Shown here one piece after another: positions 1-6,537 of a DNA stretch of 11,699 nucleotides. The translations under genes and the position numbers were made by a program. The DNA comes from Candidatus Omnitrophota bacterium (lineage in GTDB: Bacteria; Omnitrophota; Gorgyraeia; Zapsychrales; Zapsychraceae): positions 1 through 11,699 of the forward strand of contig DAOWBD010000017.1 in assembly GCA_030634235.1 (NCBI GenBank), written 5' to 3'. A model generated the notes under the pieces. That model ran no database searches. It saw nothing but the letters and a program-made list of their open reading frames with translations, and was not told the DNA's origin. The number at the start of each line of letters is the position of its first letter. Position 1 is the first letter of the stretch.

Positions 1-2031
1 AGAAGCGGCATGGATTCCCTCATGCGAATTCCCATGCAAATTGCTGATATCCGCCCGCAAAGCAACGTTGAAAAACTGATACGCCTGGTTCAACAAGCCG
101 CTCTCAAGAGCCATAATCGCGTGGATCGCCGGACTTAATGAAGATTTATGCAGTGTCCTAGGGGCATAGAAATGGTAATTATTTTTCTTTGCATTTTTAG
201 GAAAGAAATCCGCCAGCAGATAAAGTAGCATCAAAACATCCGCCTGTTTAACAAATTGCGTCTTGTTATAATCTTTGACCTTGACCCCTTTGGGAAGCAT
301 CGGGATCCCGTTCTCATCAAGGTCGACAATATTGATATGCTTTCTTTGAAAATACCCGTCAAACTCTTCGATCACATAATCTTTTTTGCGGTATTTAAAA
401 ACAATTTTGGGAACAATGCGTTTCCAAACATTCACCTCTTTGTCCGTCAGGCCGATCTTGCCGCGTAATTCCGTATAGAGCTTCGGTTTGGTTTTCTTCA
501 GAGCTTGATAAAATTTATGAGCAACCGAAAGGTTCCACTTGGCCATAACATTCGTAAACGCGTTGTTATTCACATGTTCATGGAACTCGTCGGGACCGAT
601 AACATCCCTGATCTCATATTTTCCCTGACGGTTACGTTGCACCCGACTGGCCCAAAACCTTGCCGCCTCAAAGACCATTTCATAACCATGGTCCATCATA
701 AATTCCTCGTCGTCGGTGATCTCAAAATAATGACAGCAGGCAAAAGCAATATCCGCCGTAATATGATGCTCAAGCTCATTGGTCTTAATACGGATAATCT
801 TCCCGTCGAGGTCTTTGGCCCATGTCGGCGTTTCCTCTTCCCCTGTCCCTGCCGACTCCCAGGGGTACATGGTTCCCTTATAGCCTTGTTTTTTGGCAAT
901 ATCCCTCGCCTGGTCCATCCGGAAGTACCGATACATCAGCATATTCTTCGCAACCTTCGGCATCGCGTAAGCGTAGAACGGCAACATGAAGATCTCGGCA
1001 TCCCAGAAAACATGCCCGCGATAACCCTCCCCGCTTAGAGTTCTGGCTCCGATGCTCGAGAATCCTTTGTCGACATGGCCGCAGATCAGCATATGAAAGA
1101 TATTGAACCGGAGGTTTTTCTGAATATCCGCCGTTCCTGCAATAATAACATCCGCGACATCCCATAGCTTCCGCCATTCTTCCCGATGGCTCTTTAATAA
1201 GCTGTCCATTCTTCCCCGAAAGGCCTTATTGAACTTCACCCTTGAAGACCGCTGAAGTCTTTTCAAATCCTCTTTTTTCTCACCACAGGTTCCGATATAA
1301 AAGACCTTAGTAAGAACAATCGGCTGCCTTTTCTTAAGCTTGAGCTTCAGAATATTATCCTGAGCATATACTCTTTTCTTTCCGATCACGTAATAAAGCC
1401 CCGTGCGATAGATCACCTGATGTCGTTTTTCCAACGTTCTCAAAAGCAGATAGCTGGCATTTTTTTCCTGGTCTAATTCTTTAATATTAAAATGACGTTT
1501 GTTTCCTTCGGTAATCGTTCCCTTATTGTGGACGGTCGTATCCAGGCCGCTTTGAATCTCGACCTCAGCGCTGTCATCCAAAGGCGTCAGCGTGACCTGC
1601 ATGACCCCGATATTCTTGTCATGCATGGAAACAAAACGGATCGATTGATAATCGTAACGCCTTTTCTTACTATCCGAATAAACCGTACGGCGAGTAAGAA
1701 GGCCGTCTTGCATGTTCAAGATCATTTGATGATCGAGGACATCCATAGCCACAGCCCCGACCTTTTCGCCTTTGACGGTAAATTTAAAAAAGAATGGATT
1801 GGGAAAATTGACTAGCTCGGCAACCTGTGAAGTAAAGCGGTCATAAACCCCGGCAATATACGTCCCTGCCCAGGTCCCGATCGGGATCTCTTCCAAAATA
1901 CCTCGAACACCCAAATACCCGTTACCTAATGCAAACTGGGTTTCACGGATATTTTGGATCCCGGTATCGAACGCATCAGCCTTGATACACCAAAGATCCC
2001 GATTTTTGTATTTCGCGTAATAATCCGCCAT
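1..2031 (-). CDS. Glycoside hydrolase family 65 disaccharide phosphorylase (maltose/kojibiose/trehalose phosphorylase type), 3' end cut by window edge
   Basis: The frame is open from the ATG at 2029-2031 to base 1, giving 677 residues with no stop; family members are usually about 750-790 residues, so roughly 100 are missing. GH65 phosphorylases cleave alpha-linked glucose disaccharides with inorganic phosphate, inverting to beta-glucose 1-phosphate, in the cytoplasm. The N-terminal beta-sandwich domain carries LGNGYLGVRG (35-44). The (alpha/alpha)6 catalytic domain shows RGHVFWDAEIFMLPF (338-352), HHITADIAFA (422-431), GPDEFHEHVNNNAFTN (479-494) with Glu482 as the expected catalytic acid, KQADVLML (595-602), and HKSSLSP (628-634). 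The last visible residues (GIHAAS) belong to another conserved block. The start follows an AAGGAT ribosome site, and a strong promoter lies upstream. Substrate (maltose, kojibiose, nigerose or trehalose) cannot be decided from motifs. A beta-phosphoglucomutase gene would be expected nearby, but none is inside the window. Confidence 0.93.
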   Translation of the reverse strand, partial: MADYYAKYKNRDLWCIKADAFDTGIQNIRETQFALGNGYLGVRGILEEIPIGTWAGTYIAGVYDRFTSQVAELVNFPNPFFFKFTVKGEKVGAVAMDVLDHQMILNMQDGLLTRRTVYSDSKKRRYDYQSIRFVSMHDKNIGVMQVTLTPLDDSAEVEIQSGLDTTVHNKGTITEGNKRHFNIKELDQEKNASYLLLRTLEKRHQVIYRTGLYYVIGKKRVYAQDNILKLKLKKRQPIVLTKVFYIGTCGEKKEDLKRLQRSSRVKFNKAFRGRMDSLLKSHREEWRKLWDVADVIIAGTADIQKNLRFNIFHMLICGHVDKGFSSIGARTLSGEGYRGHVFWDAEIFMLPFYAYAMPKVAKNMLMYRYFRMDQARDIAKKQGYKGTMYPWESAGTGEEETPTWAKDLDGKIIRIKTNELEHHITADIAFACCHYFEITDDEEFMMDHGYEMVFEAARFWASRVQRNRQGKYEIRDVIGPDEFHEHVNNNAFTNVMAKWNLSVAHKFYQALKKTKPKLYTELRGKIGLTDKEVNVWKRIVPKIVFKYRKKDYVIEEFDGYFQRKHINIVDLDENGIPMLPKGVKVKDYNKTQFVKQADVLMLLYLLADFFPKNAKKNNYHFYAPRTLHKSSLSPAIHAIMALESGLLNQAYQFFNVALRADISNLHGNSHEGIHAAS

Positions 2032-2046
2032 TTAGTATCCTTATTG

Positions 2047-2063
2047 ATATGAATATTTCATAT
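2047..2063. promoter_or_regulatory. 17-bp palindrome over the predicted transcription start; candidate operator
   Basis: ATATGAATATTTCATAT has perfect 7-base arms (ATATGAA / TTCATAT) around a 3-base centre. It begins right after the -10 box and covers about -6 to +11 relative to the predicted start of the GH65 transcript, a typical repressor position. The regulator is not in the window and the site resembles no operator I can name. AT-rich palindromes of this length can occur by chance, so this is a positional inference. Confidence 0.4.
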
Positions 2064-2092
2064 ATAATAGAGTTATCCGGGTTTTTTGTCAA
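2064..2092 (-). promoter_or_regulatory. Predicted sigma-70 promoter of the GH65 gene
   Basis: Read on the minus strand, a perfect -35 box TTGACA (2087-2092) is followed by a 17-base spacer and a -10 box TATTAT (2064-2069, five of six consensus bases). The predicted transcription start is near 2057, leaving a leader of about 26 bases that contains the AAGGAT ribosome site. This is the strongest promoter-like sequence in the window. It implies that the phosphorylase gene is transcribed independently of the VanZ-like gene upstream. Confidence 0.75.
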
Positions 2093-2094
2093 AT

Positions 2095-2115
2095 AAATGC
2101 TATCCCAAAGCATTT
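2095..2115 (-). terminator. Weak hairpin after the VanZ-like gene; possible terminator
   Basis: A 7-base-pair stem (AAATGCT / AGCATTT) with a 7-base loop lies 9 bases past the VanZ-like stop codon. On the minus strand it is followed by TTTATTTG-like sequence rather than a clean T-run, and the stem is AT-rich. It sits just upstream of the GH65 -35 box and would separate the two transcription units, but it is only a marginal intrinsic terminator. Confidence 0.3.
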
Positions 2116-2123
2116 TCTGAGTA

Positions 2124-2669
2124 TTATCCCCCTGTACCAGTCGCTTGATCCCTGCCAATAACATAAGCCAGCGCCAACCCTAAAACAGCGCTGGCACTAT
2201 TAAGACAAACGTCCTTGAACTGGTAATATCGGTTCGGCAGAAGATATTGTATCCCCTCATCGCCCAGTCCGATAAGTGATGTGATCGCAAACGCCGCCAA
2301 AAAAGACCGGCCGGCCCTAAGATCCAGAATAAGGGCCCGGTAGATCAAAAAAGCCAGAACGCCATATTCGACGAAATGTAGCCGCTCTTCCGGAATCGAA
2401 AGCCATATCATCCCCAAAGAATATACGGCTGTAACCAAAAACAACAAAACATAGGTCAACCTCCTACGTACACGCTTTGTTTTCACAAAGACTAATACGA
2501 TCGAAATGCCGAAGAAAACAATTCCCGCATTTACGAAAAAGGAGAACCCGGCATACTGTTTTAAAAATTCACAAATCGGCCGTACAATATACAGAGTCGA
2601 GTAAATGAGCCCTGTCCAGGCCCCGGCAAGTATCCATCGACGGATCCGTCTGCTCTTAATATCACTCAT
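2124..2669 (-). CDS. VanZ-like family membrane protein
   Basis: This is a 181-residue integral membrane protein with about five or six hydrophobic segments (roughly 11-31, 42-62, 73-91, 97-115, 122-138, 155-172) and a basic N-terminus. The VanZ-like signature is the pair of short motifs PEERLHFVEYGVLAFL (93-108) and GDEGIQYLLPNRYYQFKDVCLN (136-157), in which a His/Glu helix is followed by an Asp-Glu-x-x-Gln motif and a conserved Asp. The family is named for a teicoplanin-resistance accessory protein, but most members, including this one, have no established function. The start codon overlaps the stop of the upstream secreted MBL gene by 8 bases, which suggests translational coupling. There is no sign of van resistance genes here, so a glycopeptide-resistance label should not be transferred. 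Confidence 0.85.
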   Translation of the reverse strand: MSDIKSRRIRRWILAGAWTGLIYSTLYIVRPICEFLKQYAGFSFFVNAGIVFFGISIVLVFVKTKRVRRRLTYVLLFLVTAVYSLGMIWLSIPEERLHFVEYGVLAFLIYRALILDLRAGRSFLAAFAITSLIGLGDEGIQYLLPNRYYQFKDVCLNSASAVLGLALAYVIGRDQATGTGG

Positions 2670-3522
2670 CGATCACCTCTATTTGATGGCCGTCACTTTG
2701 CAAAACGACCGATCCATGCCGGTCTGTCCTGTAGACCTTGCCCTTGAGCTTATCTAATTGCTCAACAAGGGGCTTTCCATATTCATTGGCGCCCGTTGAC
2801 ACAATAAAAACAGGATCGTTCCCAAAAGCCTCCGCAAATTGATCCGTTATTATCCCGCCATGGTGCGGGACCTGGATGACATTGGCGGACTGTATTTGAG
2901 GATAGCACCGAAGAAGCTCGTCCTGTTGCGCGGCTTGAATATCTGAAGTCAAAAGAATGGATATCTCTTTAAAGACGATCAGGAAAACAAGGGCATTCTC
3001 ATTAGCGGTCCCATCCAGCGCCGACGGATGCAGGACCGAGAAACGGATCTCTTTGCCTCCGAGTAACAACTCATCACCTTCTTCCAAAACAGTGGTCGAG
3101 ACCCGGCGCCCTTCTATCGTTCTTATCAGATCCTCATATCCGTCCTCGGCCCGTTGTGCATCTCCATTAATATAAAATGTTCCAACAGGCCATTTTTCGA
3201 TCAAAGAAACGAACCCGCCAAAATGATCTTCATGCGGATGTGTCAGAATAACCGTTTCAAGGCTCTCGATGTTGCGGGCGTCGAGATATTTTGTTAAACG
3301 CCCGGCATGTTCCGACTGGCCGGCATCAATGAGCACATTCTCACCGTCGGGAAGTTCGATGAAGATCGCATCGCCATATCCCACATCCACAAAATGAATC
3401 GTCATCAGCCCGTCGGACGCAAGGACGGGCCGGCAGAAAAACGTAAGAACAAGGCAAGCCGTCACAAAACGGATAGACGCTTTCATCGGATCCTTCTTAT
3501 CAATGCGGGAAGTTGAAATCAT
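2662..3522 (-). CDS. Secreted ComEC/Rec2-like metallo-beta-lactamase-fold hydrolase
   Basis: The protein has 286 residues. Numbering from the internal ATG at 3484-3486 (274 residues), a signal peptide occupies about 1-23, with cleavage likely after VLA, so the enzyme should work outside the cytoplasm. The mature part matches the stand-alone hydrolase domain of ComEC: HFVDVGYGDA (31-40), the metal-binding THPHEDHFGG (82-91; His83, His85, Asp87, His88), NENALVF (162-168), LLTSDI (178-183; Asp182), VPHHGG (206-211), and RTDRHGSVVL (253-262). It lacks the ComEC membrane channel domain. The first ATG (3522) has AGGA with good spacing. The second (3486) has AAGGAT with a short spacer and gives a more typical signal peptide, so either could be the start. 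Related secreted proteins are assumed to be nucleases or phosphodiesterases; the substrate here is unknown. Gly-to-Ser in the usual LLTGD motif is a small deviation. Confidence 0.87.
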   Translation of the reverse strand: MISTSRIDKKDPMKASIRFVTACLVLTFFCRPVLASDGLMTIHFVDVGYGDAIFIELPDGENVLIDAGQSEHAGRLTKYLDARNIESLETVILTHPHEDHFGGFVSLIEKWPVGTFYINGDAQRAEDGYEDLIRTIEGRRVSTTVLEEGDELLLGGKEIRFSVLHPSALDGTANENALVFLIVFKEISILLTSDIQAAQQDELLRCYPQIQSANVIQVPHHGGIITDQFAEAFGNDPVFIVSTGANEYGKPLVEQLDKLKGKVYRTDRHGSVVLQSDGHQIEVIDE

Positions 3523-3551
3523 GCAATCTTCCTATTCTTTGAACATGTTAT

Positions 3552-3581
3552 ATTATGCACTATATCATAGCCCCGGATCAA
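3552..3581 (-). promoter_or_regulatory. Predicted promoter of the MBL-VanZ pair
   Basis: Minus strand: -35 TTGATC (3576-3581), 18-base spacer, -10 CATAAT (3552-3557). The predicted start is near 3545, giving a short leader before the ATG at 3522 and leaving both candidate MBL starts within the transcript. The match to consensus is moderate. Confidence 0.42.
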
Positions 3582-3643
3582 ATTTCCTCATTTTTCTTCC
3601 ATTTTCATTTCCCTTACTTCCGTAATTTTGCTAAAGTAGAAAT

Positions 3644-5437
3644 ATGGATCTCAAGAGAATAAGACGGAAAGATCTCTTCAAATATGTCTTTGCGTTCATC
3701 TTCGCATCGACCTTTTTGATGCAGTTCAATGACATTCTTCACCGATCTAATGGTGAAATAAAAAGATTCCTCCGGGCAAAAGGCGATTATACCGAAGTGC
3801 GAAACTCTTATACAACCTTTGCCGTAACGACAGAAGCAAAAAGAATTATCCTCCCCGAATCTCCCGTCGGCATATCGCATACATCTTCCGGTATAGAAAA
3901 TATCGCCGCGCGTTACAATCTTTATCCTTTAAAATTACGCGAAACCTGGGCCTATTTTATCGACTTGAACCACTCGGTAAAAAATCAAGAATCCTTGCCA
4001 ATGCGGAAAAAACTTTCCAGCGGCGCATTTATTTACACGAATGAAGGGATCCCGTTCCTCACCGGGAAAAACATGCCCGCCGCCCCGTCACTGCCCAAAA
4101 ACCTTTTGATATTTTTTTCGACCGTTATTTTTCAGACCATTCTGGGAATGCTGGTTCTCCGCATTCTGAAGATCCCGCGTAAAACAACGGGAACTTTTTG
4201 GCTGGCAACAACAGGTTACCTGATCGGGTTTTGTATTTTCACGGCTTCTTTGTGGATCGTATTGCTCCTCGAATTTGCATTAGATATCAGCACCGTGATC
4301 GTTCTCGGAATAATTCTAATGTGCTCATTACTTTATTTGTCTTCGGACAGTCATGTTTGCGCCAATAAACCAGACGCCCCTAAAGAAGCCAAAAGGCCTT
4401 TGACAAAAATGTTGATCGTTTTTACCGCGTTCTTGGTCGGCATTATCACCCTCTGGATCGTCAGCAATCCCGTCAAGGACTGGGATACCATGTCGAATTG
4501 GGCGATCAAATCAAAAGTAATGTTTCATGAGCAGAGCCTGAACCTGCAATACACCTCTGAGAATCATAATTATTATCCTATTCTTTGGCCGCTTCACATC
4601 GCCGCGGAATTCGTTCTTCTAAAAGGCGACTACGACGAAGTCGCTCTTTGGAGCTCTGCCCTGTTCTTTTTAATACTCCTTTCCCAATTATTAAAGGGCT
4701 TTTCCCTGATGGGTGCAAAACCCCTTTTCGCTAATGTTTGCCTCCTCGGGTATATCGCCTATTTTGCCAGCCAGAACCCGACGATCTCCGCCTTGCCTGA
4801 AAACGCCTTTCTCTGTTTTCTGACCGGGCTGCTCGTGAGCCTCTGCCTGTGGCTGAAATCCCCCCACGACAAACATTATCTTGTGATCAGTATTATTTTA
4901 GCGATTGGATTAAATTTGATAAAATTAGAAGGCGCGGTCGCGACGATGATCATTGTCTTTTCCCTGATCATCGCCAAGAAACAGGCCATCCTCAACGGCA
5001 CGGCAAAGCCTTTTCTTTTGACGCTTTTATTGACGGCCATACTCCCGTCGCTTTGGATCTATTGGATAAGATCGCAGGGGTTTTCAGGCGGCATCGTTCA
5101 TCTGCAGGGCAGTATTTCCCCTCAAAAACTTATTCTCCTGGCACAATCGAATATCAACCAATTCGTAAAACATGGCGAAGGCCTTCTTCTTTTCTTCGGC
5201 CTTGCTTATTTTGTTTTCTTCCCGAACCCGCGCAAGTGGAATGCGTCAGAGAAGTTCTTGTTAATCGTTTCTGTCTTGCTGATGATCTTTAAGTGGATGG
5301 CAACGGCAGGATGGTCCGAGGAGCTGATCCTGACTCCCGGGGTCTTTAACGATACCGCGTGGCGCTTATTTCTACATGCCGGCCCGAGCCTGATACTCCT
5401 TTTCTGTAGTAGAGCGTTCGATCAGGCCCAGGCATAA
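3644..5437 (+). CDS. GT-C-like polytopic membrane protein, putative glycosyltransferase
   Basis: A 597-residue protein and the only plus-strand gene. One hydrophobic segment (about 11-28) is followed by a soluble stretch of about 120 residues (30-150) containing ARYNLYPLKLRETWAYFI (89-106), which I expect to be extracytoplasmic. About eight to ten membrane helices follow from residue 152 to the end. The segment DWDTMSNWAIKSKVMFHE (279-296), followed by NYYPILWPLHIAAE (309-322), resembles the first-loop acidic motif and the YP...PL motif of GT-C sugar transferases that use lipid-linked donors; Asp279 or Asp281 would be the candidate catalytic acid. Donor and acceptor are unknown, and no polysaccharide or O-glycosylation cluster flanks it. 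There is no Shine-Dalgarno sequence before the ATG. It ends 9 bases from the convergent AsmA-like gene, with no terminator visible. The glycosyltransferase assignment is by motif resemblance only. Confidence 0.72.
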   Translation: MDLKRIRRKDLFKYVFAFIFASTFLMQFNDILHRSNGEIKRFLRAKGDYTEVRNSYTTFAVTTEAKRIILPESPVGISHTSSGIENIAARYNLYPLKLRETWAYFIDLNHSVKNQESLPMRKKLSSGAFIYTNEGIPFLTGKNMPAAPSLPKNLLIFFSTVIFQTILGMLVLRILKIPRKTTGTFWLATTGYLIGFCIFTASLWIVLLLEFALDISTVIVLGIILMCSLLYLSSDSHVCANKPDAPKEAKRPLTKMLIVFTAFLVGIITLWIVSNPVKDWDTMSNWAIKSKVMFHEQSLNLQYTSENHNYYPILWPLHIAAEFVLLKGDYDEVALWSSALFFLILLSQLLKGFSLMGAKPLFANVCLLGYIAYFASQNPTISALPENAFLCFLTGLLVSLCLWLKSPHDKHYLVISIILAIGLNLIKLEGAVATMIIVFSLIIAKKQAILNGTAKPFLLTLLLTAILPSLWIYWIRSQGFSGGIVHLQGSISPQKLILLAQSNINQFVKHGEGLLLFFGLAYFVFFPNPRKWNASEKFLLIVSVLLMIFKWMATAGWSEELILTPGVFNDTAWRLFLHAGPSLILLFCSRAFDQAQA

Positions 5438-5446
5438 CATCTTTAA

Positions 5447-6424
5447 TTACAATCGTTCCCCAATTTGATATTGAATGCCCCCGGCGATCTCAGGCTTAGG
5501 GAGCATTAGTTTTCGTGCCGATATGGTCACTTGAATTTTCTTCTCCGGCGTTTCTTCGAGTTTGATCGCAACATCACTACCATCGACCTTCGCTTTAATG
5601 ACCCCCTTAGCGCGATCCTCACTTTTTAATGTGCCGGCCTCCTTAACGATACTCAAGCTCGCATCATAAAGCCCGTTATAATCGGTGGCATATTCAGCCG
5701 TGGAAGAGTCATTTCCGACGAGCACGCCGACAACGCCCGCAGGTAAAAACGCAGCCCCTAATATGGTTGCCGCCCCGTAGATCGCAGCACCCTTGATCCC
5801 TGCCGGGCCCATAGCTTGAACCATCACAAGGGTCGCAAGATGCTCGGGGCTCTTGATATTCTTAAAAACTTTGTCCTTCAACCCGACTTCATAGGCTAAG
5901 ATAGTCGGTTTCTCACCGAGGCCATAATCCTTTAAGATAACCCGCTCGACATTGAGCCTCAGCTCGTCGATCTGCATGGGCATTGCCTTACCCTTCTTCT
6001 TAGGCTTCGCTTCTTCTTCCTTTTCCTTTTCTGCCGGCTCCTCCTTCACTTGAGCCACTTTAAGGGCGTCAACATTCATGTTCCCGTCTTTGTCCTTAAT
6101 AAGAACGACTTCTTTAAGATCGAACACGACCAAAGGAAGATGTAATTTTCCTTTTAACAACGCACCCAGGTCAAAATCAACCCTGATCTCGGGGATATCA
6201 ACGAGCGGCCCTTCCGGAAATCCTTTCGGATTGCCAACAACCATACCCTTGATATGCACCTTCTGCGTTATGACACGCAGGGCGAACTTCTCAATCTTAA
6301 CCGGCGCCCCAAGAACGCTTGACCCGACCGTCGTGATCGCCGATTTAATAAGCACATCTTTAAGGACGACGATCCCGATAATCACCACAAGAACAACAAT
6401 AAGAATTTTTGGAAATTTTTTCAT
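5447..6424 (-). CDS. AsmA-like membrane-anchored protein with a DUF3568-like C-terminal region
   Basis: A 325-residue protein with an N-terminal membrane anchor (about 6-24) and a large periplasmic part. Residues 28-121 follow the start of AsmA-like proteins: an SAITTVGSSVLGAPVKI block, then NPKGFPEGPLVDIPEIRVDFDLGALL, and a strand rich in KEVVLIKDKDGNMNVDAL. A charged Lys/Glu linker lies at 127-147. A second beta-type stretch (150-190) leads into a Gly/Ala-rich hydrophobic segment (about 195-237). The C-terminal 90 residues (YNGLYDASLSIVKEAG ... GVIKAKVDGSDVAIKLEETPEKKIQVTI) resemble DUF3568 domains. AsmA-family proteins act at the Gram-negative envelope and large ones are linked to lipid traffic; no role is established for short forms like this. 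The start has a strong GGGAGG ribosome site. The 113 bases upstream hold no convincing promoter or terminator. Confidence 0.75.
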   Translation of the reverse strand: MKKFPKILIVVLVVIIGIVVLKDVLIKSAITTVGSSVLGAPVKIEKFALRVITQKVHIKGMVVGNPKGFPEGPLVDIPEIRVDFDLGALLKGKLHLPLVVFDLKEVVLIKDKDGNMNVDALKVAQVKEEPAEKEKEEEAKPKKKGKAMPMQIDELRLNVERVILKDYGLGEKPTILAYEVGLKDKVFKNIKSPEHLATLVMVQAMGPAGIKGAAIYGAATILGAAFLPAGVVGVLVGNDSSTAEYATDYNGLYDASLSIVKEAGTLKSEDRAKGVIKAKVDGSDVAIKLEETPEKKIQVTISARKLMLPKPEIAGGIQYQIGERL

Positions 6425-6537
6425 TTCTACTCCCTCCCTTTACGTTGATTATTTTTACCCATGATATTACAAATCATATATTTTCCAGCTAAAATCTAAT
6501 AGTTTATGAATAGCGTTTACAGCAGCAAGAAACCAAC

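Noticed and set aside
505..1038. 177-codon open frame on the plus strand
   Set aside because: It is antisense to the GH65 phosphorylase gene, whose frame contains conserved catalytic motifs over the same bases. The plus-strand translation resembles no protein family.
1492..1815. 107-codon plus-strand open frame
   Set aside because: It is antisense to the N-terminal domain of the GH65 protein and has no recognisable motif.
2124..2669. Glycopeptide (vancomycin/teicoplanin) resistance gene
   Set aside because: VanZ-like proteins are widespread and mostly unrelated to resistance. No vanHAX-type ligase or dehydrogenase genes are near.
6458..6475. Short inverted repeat (ATGAT ... ATCAT) between the antiporter and AsmA-like genes
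   Set aside because: The arms are only five AT-rich base pairs, with no T-run. It is too weak for a terminator or operator call.
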